Below are positions 17,618 to 28,766 of a DNA stretch of 64,000 nucleotides, piece by piece. Position numbers and translations under genes: made by a program. Under the pieces are notes generated by a model that saw only the letters and a list, made by a program, of their open reading frames with translations, was not told the origin of the DNA and did no database searches. Source of the stretch: AWTP1-13 sp041288195 (lineage in GTDB: Bacteria > Pseudomonadota > Alphaproteobacteria > Rhizobiales > Hyphomicrobiaceae); assembly GCA_041288195.1 (NCBI GenBank), contig JBGGME010000155.1, forward strand, positions 1 through 64,000. The letters are read 5' to 3'. Each line of letters opens with the position of its first letter. The stretch's first letter is position 1.

Positions 17618-18847
17618 ATGAGGGGTCACTACAGGGCCGTCGCAGCAGCCCTGCTTTCGGCGTTGACCGCCGGCGCAGCGCACGCTCAGCTCGCAATTTC
17701 GGCCAACGATGCGAAGGTCAAGCTGACGGACGGCGCAGTCACAATTGTCAAGGATGCGCCGCCCGATACCGTGACGCTGATCGACCTGCGCACGATGCCG
17801 CCGAGGGTGATCGCCGAGATCGAGGCGCCGAGCAGCGTCGCCGGCCCGCCGAGCAATGTGGCGATCTCACCTCAGGGGGATATTGCCCTCGTCGCGAGCG
17901 CGATGCGGATCGATCCGGCCGACGCGAGCAAGCAGATTGCCGACGACCGGCTGACGGTCATCGACCTGCGGCCCCTGAAGCCGACGCTGGCCAGCCGACT
18001 GCGCTCGGCGATCGGCGCGTCGCCCAAGGACGGCGCCGGGCCGCAGCCCAAGGTCATCGCCACGCTGCAGGCCGGCAAGGGCGCTTCCGGCGTCTCTATC
18101 AACAAGGCCGGCACGCTGGCGCTGGTGGCCAACCGCGCCGAGGGCACCGTGTCCGTGTTCACGATTGCGGGTGCGAAGGTGGAGCCGGCCGGCAAGGTCA
18201 GCATCGGCAAGGAGAGCTCGGGGCCGAGCCACGTGGTGTTCGCCCCCGACGGCAAGAGCGCGCTGGTGACCCGCGACGGCGATCACCGCATCTCCATGCT
18301 CACCATCGACGGCAGCAAGGTGGAGCTGTCCAAGCGCGAGGTCGCCGCGGGCCTCAGGCCCTACGCCATCGACATCGCCGCCAAGGGCGAGGTGGCCGTG
18401 GTCGGCAACGTCGGCGTCGGCCTCGGCGATGCCGATACAATCAGCGTCATCGACCTCAAGGCCGAGCCGCCGCGCGTGGCCAACACCTACACGGTGGGCC
18501 AGACGCCCGAGGGCGTGAAGATCTCGCCCGACGGCAAGTTCGTCGCCGTCACAGTCATGAACGGCTCCAACAAGCCGCTCGGCTCACCCTTCTTCAATGC
18601 CAGCAGCCAGCTGCAGGTTTGGACCCGCACGGGGACGCAGCTTGCCAAGACCGGGGAGCTGCCGATAGGCAAGTGGTGCCAGGGCATTGCCTGGTCCTCC
18701 AACAGCAAGACGCTGCTGGTGCAGTGTATGGTGGAGGAGGAGATCACGGTGGTGCGCTTCTCGGGGCTGGGCGGCCGGTCGCTGCAGAAGGCCGGCACCA
18801 TCAAGACCAAGGGCGGACCCGCCGGCATCCGCACCGCCGAGCCGTAG
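17618..18847 (+). CDS. Periplasmic beta-propeller (YVTN-like) protein
   Basis: 409 residues with a signal peptide ending AGAAHA-Q, then about seven repeats of a bladed propeller: phrases such as PSNVAISPQGDIALVAS, GVSINKAGTLALVANRAEGT, SHVVFAPDGKSALVTRDGDH and GVKISPDGKFVAVTV. The start has a GGGAGG site; longer forms from 17546 lack one. Such propellers act as scaffolds or lactonase-like folds, but no catalytic residues can be picked out. It is followed 47 bp later by folP without obvious functional relation. Confidence 0.8.
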   Translation: MRGHYRAVAAALLSALTAGAAHAQLAISANDAKVKLTDGAVTIVKDAPPDTVTLIDLRTMPPRVIAEIEAPSSVAGPPSNVAISPQGDIALVASAMRIDPADASKQIADDRLTVIDLRPLKPTLASRLRSAIGASPKDGAGPQPKVIATLQAGKGASGVSINKAGTLALVANRAEGTVSVFTIAGAKVEPAGKVSIGKESSGPSHVVFAPDGKSALVTRDGDHRISMLTIDGSKVELSKREVAAGLRPYAIDIAAKGEVAVVGNVGVGLGDADTISVIDLKAEPPRVANTYTVGQTPEGVKISPDGKFVAVTVMNGSNKPLGSPFFNASSQLQVWTRTGTQLAKTGELPIGKWCQGIAWSSNSKTLLVQCMVEEEITVVRFSGLGGRSLQKAGTIKTKGGPAGIRTAEP

Positions 18848-18894
18848 GCGCGGCGCGCGGGTCGGCGCGCCGGACACCGCGCATAGGCACGAAA

Positions 18895-19953
18895 GTGGCG
18901 CAGAGCAGCATCTACGTTCGACCTACCGGGCGCTTCGCTCCCGGCGTCGTGGGGTCGGAGCACTCCGGGCCGGGGGCGCTGCGCGTCGCCGGGCGCGGCG
19001 ATCTGCTGTTTGCGGCAGGCGAGCTGATCGAGCGGAAGGACGGCAACGTCAGCCGCCGCATCGTTCCGGCTGCCGAACTGCTGGCCGGCGATCTCGCGCT
19101 GCCTGAGTTGATGGCGCACCTCTGCCGGCCGCGCGAGCCCATCGCCGGGCTCGCCCTCGACCGGCCGCGCCTCATGGGGATCGTCAACGTCACGCCGGAC
19201 AGCTTCTCGGACGGTGGCCAGTTCCTGGGGCCGGAAGCCGCCATCGAGCACGCGCTGCGGCTCGAGGCGGAGGGGGCCGACATCATCGACGTGGGCGCGG
19301 AGTCGACCAGGCCCGGGTCCGATCCCGTGAGCCTCGACGAGGAGCTGCGGCGAACTATGCCCGTGCTCGAGGGCCTCGCCTCGAGGCTGCGGGTGCCGCT
19401 CTCCGTCGACACGCGCAAGGCCGAGGTGATGCGGCGCGCGGCGGGTGCCGGCGCAAGGCTCCTCAACGACGTGTCGGCACTCGCCCACGATCCCCGCGCG
19501 CTCGAGGTTGCAGGAGAAACCGGCCTGCCCGTGGTGCTGATGCACGCCCAGGGCGATCCCCGCACGATGCAGGTCGACCCGCGCTACGACGATGTCGTGC
19601 TCGACGTCTACGACTGGCTCGCCGCGCGGATTGAGGCGTGCGAGCGGGCCGGCATCCCGCGCGCGCGCCTCGTCGTCGATCCCGGCATCGGTTTCGGCAA
19701 GACGCTCGCCCACAACCTGGCGCTGATCGGGGCCTCGAGCATCTTCCACGGGCTGGGCTGCGCCATCCTGCTCGGCGCCTCGCGCAAGAGCTTCATCGCG
19801 CGACTGGCCCCTGGAGCCGGAGGCGACCGCCTCGGGGGCTCCATTGCCGCCGCGCTGGCCGGTGCCGCGCAAGGGGTGCAGATCCTGCGGGTCCACGACG
19901 TTGCGGCCACCCACCAGGCCCTGGCGGTGTGGGAAGCTTCGCTTACAGGGTAG
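18895..19953 (+). CDS. folP: Dihydropteroate synthase
   Basis: About 352 residues, longer than the usual 280 because of an N-terminal extension of about 90 residues before the barrel. It joins pABA to dihydropterin pyrophosphate in folate synthesis, the target of sulfonamides. Signatures present: MGIVNVTPDSFSDGG, DVGAESTRPGS, DVSALAHD, VDPGIGFGKT and GASRKSFI. GTG 18895 is the most upstream start before the preceding gene; ATG 19111 would give the core only. glmM follows, an order common in proteobacteria. Confidence 0.93.
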   Translation: MAQSSIYVRPTGRFAPGVVGSEHSGPGALRVAGRGDLLFAAGELIERKDGNVSRRIVPAAELLAGDLALPELMAHLCRPREPIAGLALDRPRLMGIVNVTPDSFSDGGQFLGPEAAIEHALRLEAEGADIIDVGAESTRPGSDPVSLDEELRRTMPVLEGLASRLRVPLSVDTRKAEVMRRAAGAGARLLNDVSALAHDPRALEVAGETGLPVVLMHAQGDPRTMQVDPRYDDVVLDVYDWLAARIEACERAGIPRARLVVDPGIGFGKTLAHNLALIGASSIFHGLGCAILLGASRKSFIARLAPGAGGDRLGGSIAAALAGAAQGVQILRVHDVAATHQALAVWEASLTG

Positions 19954-20169
19954 CACGCGGATTTCCCGCCGTTGGATCACGGGCATAACCCTCTGGACAG
20001 GCGGGCAGGATTCTCGCTCTGGGACCTGCAACTGGTGTAATCTTTGCTTACAGCTTTTGATGCTAGGTCGGGTCCGGCAACGCCATAGTGGCGGTGCCGG
20101 CCAGGTCCTTTGTGAGTCGCCGCCCCAGGCGGCGCCGGTGGCGCGGCAGAAAACGAGACGAGGGCAGGC

Positions 20170-21522
<1,353 letters not shown>

Positions 21523-21716
21523 GGATCAGCGTACGTCCGTCCGACAGCGTGGCCGCGGCCCAACGCCATGGCCCGTCCTGTAGCGCGCCGGCACACGTCT
21601 TAATCCCTTCTTAAATCTTCTTGGCGATGCTCATCAGCATCGAAGTTGCCACGTTCGGCAGGCCGCATCGCGCGCTTGCCGAGAGTCGTGGGCCGCGTGG
21701 ATGGGGGATCAAGTCT

Positions 21717-22499
21717 GTGGGTGTTTCTTTCAAGTGCCTCGTAGCAGGCGCGGCGCTGGCCCTTGCGGGCACGGCGTCCGCGAGTGCCGCCGATCTCTAT
21801 GCAGGGCCCGGAATGAAGGACGCAGCCGTCGTCTACTCCGAGCGCAGCGGCTGGTATCTGCGCGGCGACTACAGCTACGCGTGGTCGGACGCCGGCGAGC
21901 TTGCCCGGCCGATCGTCCCGTTCTCGAATGTTTCGATCGACAACACGTGGGCGCTGGGCGGCGGCATCGGCCGCTACTTCGGCCGCGGCGTGCGCGGCGA
22001 CGTCACCTACGAGTGGCGCGGCAGCACCGACGTGGAGGGCACGGGCCCTGGCACGCTCACCACCCGCTTCGATCTCAAGAGCTCGCTGCTGCTGGCCAAC
22101 CTCTACTACGATTTCCGCCCCAACGAGCGCTTCACGCCCTACGTCGGCATCGGCGTCGGCGCGGCACGTCACACCGCCAGCGGCGGCACCATCCAGACCG
22201 CCTGCACTCTGTGCGCCACCTACATCGACGACAGCAACTGGTCGGCGGCCGGCGCCCTCATGGCGGGCGTGAGCTACCGCATCGACCGCGGCCACCGCGC
22301 CCCCGTCAGCATCAAGGACAGCGCGGCGATCGTGGACGAGCCCGGCCGCCTGCACGTCGATCTCGGCTACCGCTTCCTCTACCTGGGCGATGCCCGCACG
22401 GGCAATCTCGTCGGCACCACGTTCGCCACGCCCGGTCCGCGCCTCGACGACATAACGGCGCACGAGCTTCGCGTCGGCCTGCGGTGGGACATCCGCTGA
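21717..22499 (+). CDS. Outer-membrane beta-barrel protein (Omp25/OmpW-like)
   Basis: 260 residues with a signal peptide (KCLVAGAALALAGTASASAA-D) and an eight-strand-type barrel of alternating hydrophobic strands: GWYLRGDYSYAWSDA, NTWALGGGIGRYFG, SLLLANLYYDF, FTPYVGIGVGAARH, ELRVGLRWDIR, ending in the C-terminal aromatic/basic strand. GTG 21717 is chosen because GGGGGA lies 8 bases before it and it places the signal peptide at the start. It has a CxxC pair (CTLCATY) in a loop. The next gene encodes a related barrel. Confidence 0.8.
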   Translation: MGVSFKCLVAGAALALAGTASASAADLYAGPGMKDAAVVYSERSGWYLRGDYSYAWSDAGELARPIVPFSNVSIDNTWALGGGIGRYFGRGVRGDVTYEWRGSTDVEGTGPGTLTTRFDLKSSLLLANLYYDFRPNERFTPYVGIGVGAARHTASGGTIQTACTLCATYIDDSNWSAAGALMAGVSYRIDRGHRAPVSIKDSAAIVDEPGRLHVDLGYRFLYLGDARTGNLVGTTFATPGPRLDDITAHELRVGLRWDIR

Positions 22500-22510
22500 G
22501 GGCCACGCGC

Positions 22511-22537
22511 GCGCCGGACCCGATCTCGGTCCGGCGC
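22511..22537 (+). terminator. Strong hairpin after the barrel gene
   Basis: A perfect 10-bp stem GCGCCGGACC / GGTCCGGCGC with a 7-base loop, 11 bases after the stop. It is followed by ACAAAAGAG rather than a T run, so it may be a 3' stabiliser or a Rho-assisted end rather than a classical terminator. Confidence 0.55.
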
Positions 22538-22810
22538 ACAAAAGAGTAGGGCCCGGCGCTTCGGCTCCGGCGCCCGTGAGATGATGGGATGGATCGGCGG
22601 GGCGCCCTGCGCTCGCGCCGATCAGTCCGGTTCACAGTGCCGTGGTGTATCGGCAGCTCCCCGTGCGTTGGCGGGTCTGTCGAGGATCGTCGCACCGGTG
22701 GACCTCGTGCATGCGCCCCTCCGGCCGGCTCTCCAAAAAGCAGCAACCGCATCCAACAGGATGGAGCGCGCGCTTCGACGCGGCTTCACGGACGGCAGGG
22801 GATGGACGTT
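22538..22810 (+). other. Untranslated leader of the second barrel gene
   Basis: About 270 bases without a supported gene. A second GC-rich palindrome (GGGCCCGGCGC ... GGCGCCC) lies near 22550-22577. The open frame through it lacks a start with a ribosome site. It probably holds the promoter and leader of the next gene. Confidence 0.4.
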
Positions 22811-23803
22811 ATGAAGATCAGAACCGCTTTTATAGCGCTTGGCGCCCTGGCGGCCGTGAGCTGCCCGGCGAGCGCCCAGAACTTCAGCTGGGGCACGGGG
22901 CTCAAGGACCTGTCCGCGCCCGACGCGAGCGCGCCGCTCTCGGTCGCCGACACCAGCATGCGCTGGGGTGTCGGCATGAAGGAGATGGGCGTGCCGGCCC
23001 CGATCCCGGTGCCTGCGCCGATCCCGGTGCGTGAGGGCTTCAGCTACTACCTCAGGGCCGACCTCGGCTACTCCTGGAGCGGCGAAGCCTCGTTCTCGGA
23101 GCAGGGCAACGTGTTTGGCGACGGCGTGGGCACGACCACGGGCGGCGGCCTTGCGACGGCCTTCACTGCCAACCCACCCTTCACGTTCGGCTCGTCGCAA
23201 TTCGGCGCCGTGTCGACGGAAGCGCACGACGTGTTCATCGGCACCTTCGGTGTGGGCGCTTACTTTCTCCCGCGCTTCCGCGGCGACCTCACCATCGACT
23301 TCCGCGGGCGGCAGGGCTACGACGCCAATACGACCTACTCCTACACCTCTACTTCCACCGGCAACCCGACCATAAACGGCGTGCTCAGGGAAACCCTGCG
23401 CGTGCGCGGCGTCGTGAGCATGGTCAACGGCTATTTCGACATTCTGCCCCGCGGCGCCTTCTCGCCCTACGTCGGCGCCGGCATCGGCTTCGTCTACTAC
23501 GACACGGATCGCACCCAGTACCAGCAGGAGACCCAGGTAACTGGTACGTCGGCGACGGGGCTAGGCCAGCAGCTCATCGTCAACACGACCAGCAAAGAGA
23601 CCGGCTGGGGCCTCGCCGCCGCGCTGATGGCGGGCGTCACCATCTCCTTCGACCACCGCTGGGCCATCGACATCGGCTACCGCGCCCAATACCTCGACGA
23701 GGTCAGCGTCGAGCTGACGCCGAGCGGCCAGCTGAGCAAGGCCACCATGGGCGACCACTGGGAGCACCAGGCTCGCATCGGTCTGCGCGCCAACATCTGG
23801 TGA
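22811..23803 (+). CDS. Outer-membrane beta-barrel protein
   Basis: 330 residues. Signal peptide KIRTAFIALGALAAVSCPASA-Q, then a proline-rich linker with a near-perfect repeat (PAPIPVPAPIPV), then a barrel: FSYYLRADLGYSWSG, GVGAYFLPRFRGDLTIDFRG, GAFSPYVGAGIGFVYYDTD, GLAAALMAGVTISFDHRWAI, ARIGLRANIW. ATG 22811 has GGGG 10 bases away; ATG 22802 adds three residues. It shares fold and signal with the preceding gene. It may be a small porin or surface adhesin; the function is unknown. Confidence 0.8.
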   Translation: MKIRTAFIALGALAAVSCPASAQNFSWGTGLKDLSAPDASAPLSVADTSMRWGVGMKEMGVPAPIPVPAPIPVREGFSYYLRADLGYSWSGEASFSEQGNVFGDGVGTTTGGGLATAFTANPPFTFGSSQFGAVSTEAHDVFIGTFGVGAYFLPRFRGDLTIDFRGRQGYDANTTYSYTSTSTGNPTINGVLRETLRVRGVVSMVNGYFDILPRGAFSPYVGAGIGFVYYDTDRTQYQQETQVTGTSATGLGQQLIVNTTSKETGWGLAAALMAGVTISFDHRWAIDIGYRAQYLDEVSVELTPSGQLSKATMGDHWEHQARIGLRANIW

Positions 23804-23830
23804 TGGTCGTACTTCAGTGCGACCGGCAAC

Positions 23831-23859
23831 AAAAAGGCGGCCTTCGGCCCGCCTTTTTC
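23831..23859 (+). terminator. Rho-independent terminator
   Basis: AAAAAGGCGG, loop CCTTCGGC, CCGCCTTTTT, followed by CTTT. It has a ten-base-pair stem and a T run, 27 bases after the barrel gene stop. This is the clearest intrinsic terminator in the window. Confidence 0.93.
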
Positions 23860-23968
23860 TTTGTCCCGCATTCCAGTTTCGTGATTTGACAAGCTCGAGC
23901 CCGGCTATTAGACGCCGCCGCGGGACACCCCTCCCCAACGAGGGGCAGCTATCTGAAAGGGTAGGCTC

Positions 23969-25144
23969 ATGACCGCAGCGACGAAGCCGGCCAAGCGGCC
24001 GGCCAATCCGCACTTCTCCTCCGGCCCCTGCGCCAAGCGCCCGGGCTGGTCCCTCGCAAAGCTCGACAAGGCGTTCCTCGGCCGCTCGCACCGCGCCAAG
24101 GAAGGCAAGGCGCGACTCAAACTCGTCATCGACAAGACCAAGGCACTGCTCGGCCTGCCGCCGGGCTATGTGTGCGGGATCGTGCCGGCCTCCGACACCG
24201 GCGCCTTCGAAATGGCGATGTGGAGCATGCTGGGCGCCCGCGGCGTCGACGCGCTGGCCTGGGAGAGCTTCGGCAAGGGCTGGGTGACCGACGTCACCAA
24301 GCAGCTCAAGATCAAGGACCTGCGCGTGCTCGAGGGCGAGTACGGCCGGCTGCCCGATCTCGCCAAGGTCGACTTCGCCCGCGACGTGCTCTTCACCTGG
24401 AACGGCACCACCTCGGGCGTGCGGGTGCCCAACGGCGACTGGATCCCGGCCGACCGCAAGGGGTTGACCTTCGCCGATGCAACCTCGGCCATCTTCGCCC
24501 AGCCGATCGACTTCTCGAAGGTCGATGTCACCACCTACTCCTGGCAGAAGGCGCTGGGCGGGGAAGCGGCGCACGGCATGCTGATCCTCTCGCCGCGCGC
24601 CATCGAGCGGCTCGAGACCTACACGCCGGCCTGGCCGCTGCCCAAGATCTTCCGCCTCACCAAGGGCGGCAAGTTCATGGCCGAGGTGTTCGTCGGCGAG
24701 ACCATCAACACGCCCTCGATGCTGTGCGTGGAGGATTGCCTCGACGCCCTCAACTGGGCCGAGAGCGTCGGCGGCGTGAAGGGGCTGTGCGCACGCGCCG
24801 ATGCCAACTCGGCAGTGCTGTACGAGTGGGCCGAGCGCACGCCCTGGGTCGAGAACCTGGCGGTCGAACCTGCGACCCGCTCCAACACCTCGGTGTGCCT
24901 CAAGATCGTCGACACGGCGATCGGCAAGCTGCCGATGGACGCCCAGCGCGCGTTCGTCAAGGCGCTGGAGGCGAGGCTCGAGAAGGAAGGCGCGGCCTGC
25001 GATATCGCGGGTCATCGGGATGCGCCGCCCTGCCTGCGCATCTGGTGCGGCTCCACCGTCGAGACGTCCGATGTCGCGGCGCTGACGCCCTGGCTCGACT
25101 GGGGCTTCGCCGAGACCAAGTCCGGCCTCGCCAAGGCAGCGTGA
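23969..25144 (+). CDS. serC: Phosphoserine aminotransferase
   Basis: 391 residues, a PLP enzyme of class V that converts 3-phosphohydroxypyruvate plus glutamate to phosphoserine. It belongs to the archaeal/alphaproteobacterial subgroup: NPHFSSGPCAKRPGW at the start, the PLP-lysine in YSWQKALGGEAAHG (about 197), and HRDAPPCLRIWCG at the end. serA follows 126 bp downstream, so two steps of serine synthesis are together, separated by a palindromic repeat. Confidence 0.96.
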   Translation: MTAATKPAKRPANPHFSSGPCAKRPGWSLAKLDKAFLGRSHRAKEGKARLKLVIDKTKALLGLPPGYVCGIVPASDTGAFEMAMWSMLGARGVDALAWESFGKGWVTDVTKQLKIKDLRVLEGEYGRLPDLAKVDFARDVLFTWNGTTSGVRVPNGDWIPADRKGLTFADATSAIFAQPIDFSKVDVTTYSWQKALGGEAAHGMLILSPRAIERLETYTPAWPLPKIFRLTKGGKFMAEVFVGETINTPSMLCVEDCLDALNWAESVGGVKGLCARADANSAVLYEWAERTPWVENLAVEPATRSNTSVCLKIVDTAIGKLPMDAQRAFVKALEARLEKEGAACDIAGHRDAPPCLRIWCGSTVETSDVAALTPWLDWGFAETKSGLAKAA

Positions 25145-25154
25145 CCTGCCGTTC

Positions 25155-25250
25155 CGGGCGCGCGCAGCGCGACCCGGGACCCACTCGCATTTCTCAACAA
25201 TCGCTGGGTCCCGGATATTTCGCTTTCGCGAAATTCCGGGATGACAGCCA
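25155..25250. repeat. Dispersed intergenic palindromic repeat between serC and serA
   Basis: CGCGACCCGGGACCCACTCG followed by CTGGGTCCCGGATATTTCGC and TTCCGGGATGACAG. The inner CGGGACCCA/TGGGTCCCG arms can pair. It is the same family as the elements at 16815 and 26860. Confidence 0.65.
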
Positions 25251-25270
25251 TACGATCCAGGAAGCACATC

Positions 25271-26851
25271 ATGGCCCCCCGCGTTCTCATCGCCGATCAG
25301 CTCTCGCCTGCCGCCGTCGCCATCTTCAAGGAGCGAGGGCTCGCAACCGACGTCAAGGTCGGCCTCTCCAAGGAGGAGTTGGAGAAGATCATCGGGGATT
25401 ACGACGGCCTCGCCGTGCGCTCGGCGACCAAGGTGACCGAGAAGGTGATCGCCGCCGCGACCAAGCTCAAGGTGGTGGGACGCGCCGGCATCGGCGTCGA
25501 CAACATCGACGTGAAGGCCGCCACCGCCAAAGGCCTCATCGTCATGAACACGCCGTTCGGCAACTCGATCACCACGGCCGAGCACGCACTCTCCCTGATG
25601 ATGGCGCTTGCGCGCCAGATCCCGGAGGCCGATCGCTCGACGCAGGGCGGCAAATGGGAGAAGTCGAAATTCATGGGGGTCGAGCTCTACGCCAAGACGC
25701 TCGGTGTGATCGGCTGCGGCAACATCGGCTCCATCGTCGCCGACCGCGCCATCGGCCTCAAGATGAAGGTGATCGCCTACGATCCCTTCCTATCGCCGGA
25801 GCGGGCGGTCGAGCTGGGCGTGGAGAAGGTCGAGCTCGACGAGCTGCTGCGCCGCGCCGACTTCATCACGCTGCACACGCCGCTCACCGACAAGACCCGC
25901 AACATCATCGACGCCGCCGCGCTCAAGAAGACCAAGAAGGGCGTGCGCATCGTCAACTGCGCGCGCGGCGGGCTGGTCGACGAGCGGGCGCTCGCCGAGG
26001 CGCTGAAATCGGGCCAGGCGGCGGGCGCCGCCTTCGACGTGTTCGAGGTGGAGCCGGCCAAGGAGAGCCCGCTGTTCGGCCTGCCCAACGTGATCTGCAC
26101 GCCACACCTGGGCGCCGCCACGTCCGAGGCGCAGGAGAACGTCGCCCTGCAGGTGGCCGAGCAGATGGCCGACTACCTGCTCAAGGGCGCCATCAGCAAC
26201 GCCGTCAACTTCCCCAACATCACCGCCGAGGAGGCGCCGCGGCTCAGACCCTGGGTCAAGCTCGCCGAGCAGCTCGGCCTGTTCGCGGGCCAGCTCACGG
26301 AGACGAGCATCAAGGCGGTGCGCATCGAGTACTCGGGCGAGGTGGCGGACCTCAACACCAAGCCGCTGACGGCGGCGGCGCTCGCCGGCGTGCTGCGCCC
26401 CTCGCTCTCGGACGTCAACATGGTGTCGGCCGCGACCAGCGCGAAGGAGCGCGGCATCAGGCTCGAGGAGACCACGCGCGGCCAGGAGGGTGCGTTCGAG
26501 AGCTACATCAGGCTCACCGTCAAGACCGACGAGTACGACCGCTCGGTCGCCGGCACGGTGTTCTCGGACGGCCGCCCGCGCATCATCCAGGTGCGCGACA
26601 TCAACATGGAGTTCGAGATCGCACCCCGCATGCTGTTCGTGCGCAACCTCGACAAGCCGGGCTTCATCGGCCGCTTCGGCTCGCTGATGGGCGAGGCCGG
26701 GCTCAACATCGCCACCCTCAACCTCGGCCGCGACAAGGCGGGCGGCGAGGCCATCTGCATCGTCGCCATCGACGAGCCGGTGTCGGACGAGGTGATGGCC
26801 AAGGTGCGCGAACTGCCGCAGGTCAAGCGCGTCAACCGGCTGGAGTTTTGA
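25271..26851 (+). CDS. serA: D-3-phosphoglycerate dehydrogenase
   Basis: 526 residues, the long type-1 form. It oxidises 3-phosphoglycerate as the first step of serine synthesis. The NAD site is GVIGCGNIGSIVADRA (about 147-162). The catalytic Arg/Glu/His set is in NCARGGLVDE, the EPAKESPLFGL region and PHLGAATSEAQ. An ASB-type intervening domain follows (about 320-450), and the C-terminal ACT domain (LFVRNLDKPGFIGRFG, about 455-526) senses serine for feedback. ATG 25271 matches the family start (MAPRVLIADQLSP). Confidence 0.97.
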   Translation: MAPRVLIADQLSPAAVAIFKERGLATDVKVGLSKEELEKIIGDYDGLAVRSATKVTEKVIAAATKLKVVGRAGIGVDNIDVKAATAKGLIVMNTPFGNSITTAEHALSLMMALARQIPEADRSTQGGKWEKSKFMGVELYAKTLGVIGCGNIGSIVADRAIGLKMKVIAYDPFLSPERAVELGVEKVELDELLRRADFITLHTPLTDKTRNIIDAAALKKTKKGVRIVNCARGGLVDERALAEALKSGQAAGAAFDVFEVEPAKESPLFGLPNVICTPHLGAATSEAQENVALQVAEQMADYLLKGAISNAVNFPNITAEEAPRLRPWVKLAEQLGLFAGQLTETSIKAVRIEYSGEVADLNTKPLTAAALAGVLRPSLSDVNMVSAATSAKERGIRLEETTRGQEGAFESYIRLTVKTDEYDRSVAGTVFSDGRPRIIQVRDINMEFEIAPRMLFVRNLDKPGFIGRFGSLMGEAGLNIATLNLGRDKAGGEAICIVAIDEPVSDEVMAKVRELPQVKRVNRLEF

Positions 26852-26855
26852 TCTC

Positions 26856-26948
26856 CGGTCATCCCGGGCCTTGTGCCCGGGATCCAGGACGCCGCTTGCT
26901 CCAATGCGTGTGGATATGTGGATGCCGGGGACATGCCCCGGCATGACA
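26856..26948. repeat. Dispersed intergenic palindromic repeat after serA
   Basis: GGTCATCCCGGGCCTTGTGC and CCGGGATCCAGGACGCC, then TGCCGGGGACATGCCCCGGC. Two hairpins are possible: CCCGGGCC...GCCCGGG and GCCGGGGACATGCCCCGGC. This is the same style of element as at 25155. Confidence 0.6.
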
Positions 26949-27071
26949 CGTGGCCAATTTGCCGGGTTCGGAGCACTCGGCAGCCACACTGGCGACATGA
27001 AGGCCGCTACCTTGGCCGGCGGGGTTCGACGGGCGCCGCGAGGGATGAGCGCCCGCAAGGGAGGATTGCTC

Positions 27072-28766
27072 ATGCGCCGTTCCGTGCTCGCACTTCTGGT
27101 GCTGCCTGCGCTCGCCGTGGGCGCGCAGGCCGCCGACGTCAAGGCCACCTCCAGGATCGATGCGGTCACGGTCTTTCCCACCGGCGCCGAGCTGACGCGC
27201 GTCGGCAAGGTCAGGCTCGAGGCCGGCGACCACGTGCTGATGTTCGCGGACCTTCCCGCGCGGGCAATTCCGAGCTCCATCCGCGTCGAGGGCAAGGCCA
27301 CGGGCCGGCTCGAGATCGGCTCGGTCGACAGCCGCCGCATGTTCGTGCCGCGCAGCGACGATGCGATCGCCGCCACCGAGAGGAAGCGCGTCGAGGATGC
27401 CATCGAGAAGCTCAAGGACGAGCGGGCGACTTTGCAGGCCGCCGTGCAGGCAGCCGAGGCGCAGAAGACGCTGATCGGCAACCTGGCGCAGCTGCCCAAT
27501 CGCCCGGCGCCTGCCAACGGAGCGCCGGCGCAGCCCGACTGGGGCCAGCTGTTCGGCCTGATCGGCCAGCGCTTCGCCGAGGCGCAGAAGGCGGTGCTCG
27601 AGACGCAGGTCAAGGTCCGCGAGGTCGACCGCCAGATCAAGGACCTCGAAGGCAAGCTCGCGTCCCTGGCGCCGGCCCAGGAGGAGCGCACGGAGGTCAA
27701 GATCTTCGTCAACGCCGGCGGCGCGCTCGAGGCCGACATCGCCATCCGCTACCAGGTCGGCGCAGCGTCGTGGGTGCCCTTCTACGATGCGCGCCTCGCC
27801 ACCGGCACCAAGGCGCAGGCCCCCAAGTTGCAGCTCGTACGTCGCGCCAGCATCCAGCAGCGCACCGGCGAGAACTGGGACAATGTCGCGCTCGCGCTTT
27901 CAACGACGCGACCGGGCGCGGGGACAGCGGCGCCGGAGCTGCAGACGATGACGGTCGACTACGAGCCGGACGCGCCGCTGCGGCCGGCGCCGGTCGCCGG
28001 CGGGGCTCCGCGCAGCGCCGCGCGCGATACCATGGCCGAGGTCGCCGCCGCACCGCCCCCGGAGGGGCGCCTGCGCGCCAAGGCAGCAGCAGCGCCGGCG
28101 CCGCAGCAGGCCGAGGAGGTGCGCGCCGGCGTCGAGGTGCAGGGCTTCCAGGCGATCTACTCGATCGCCGGCCGTGTCACCGTGCCGACGACGGGCGAGG
28201 CCAAACGCGTGCAGATCGACGAGGCCCAGCTCGATCCGGCGCTGACGGTGCGCACGGTGCCCAAGCAGGACCAGAAGGCCTATCTCTACGCCAAGGCGAC
28301 GATGGCGAAGGGCACGCCGATCCTGGCGGGGCAGGTCTCGCTTTTCCGCGACGCGACCTTCGTCGGCAACGGACGGCTACCGCAGCTGGCGCCGGGCGAG
28401 GAGCACGAGCTGGGCTTCGGCATCGACGACTCGGTGCGCGTGCGCCACACCACCGCCGAGGAGAAGCGCGCCGAGAGCGGCATCATCACCTCCTCCAAGA
28501 CCGACACGCGCAACTACAAGATCACCGTCAAGAACCTGCACCCGCGCGCGATCCAGGTGGCCGTCATCGACCAGGTGCCGGTGTCGCAGAACGCCGATAT
28601 CAAGGTCGAGGTGCTCGGCAAGACACAGCCCACCAAGCGCGACCTCGACGACAAGCGCGGCGTGCTCGCCTGGGAGATGAGCCTGCAGCCCGACGAGGAG
28701 AAGGCGATCGAGTTCGGCTACCGCGTGACCTGGCCGGCGGCGAAGAGGATCCTCTACGGCAACTGA
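27072..28766 (+). CDS. DUF4139-domain (mucoidy inhibitor MuiA-like) periplasmic protein
   Basis: 564 residues with a signal peptide ending VGAQA-A. The N-terminal DUF4140 part (SRIDAVTVFPTGAELTRVGK) is followed by a coiled-coil of about 100 residues (ATERKRVEDAIEKLKDERAT) and the DUF4139 beta-rich domain (AASWVPFYDARLATG ... YRVTWPAAKR). The family occurs in bacteria and fungi; its function is not established, though the MuiA name comes from suppression of mucoid growth. GGGAGG lies 7 bases before the ATG. It stands alone between serA and purA. Confidence 0.85.
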   Translation: MRRSVLALLVLPALAVGAQAADVKATSRIDAVTVFPTGAELTRVGKVRLEAGDHVLMFADLPARAIPSSIRVEGKATGRLEIGSVDSRRMFVPRSDDAIAATERKRVEDAIEKLKDERATLQAAVQAAEAQKTLIGNLAQLPNRPAPANGAPAQPDWGQLFGLIGQRFAEAQKAVLETQVKVREVDRQIKDLEGKLASLAPAQEERTEVKIFVNAGGALEADIAIRYQVGAASWVPFYDARLATGTKAQAPKLQLVRRASIQQRTGENWDNVALALSTTRPGAGTAAPELQTMTVDYEPDAPLRPAPVAGGAPRSAARDTMAEVAAAPPPEGRLRAKAAAAPAPQQAEEVRAGVEVQGFQAIYSIAGRVTVPTTGEAKRVQIDEAQLDPALTVRTVPKQDQKAYLYAKATMAKGTPILAGQVSLFRDATFVGNGRLPQLAPGEEHELGFGIDDSVRVRHTTAEEKRAESGIITSSKTDTRNYKITVKNLHPRAIQVAVIDQVPVSQNADIKVEVLGKTQPTKRDLDDKRGVLAWEMSLQPDEEKAIEFGYRVTWPAAKRILYGN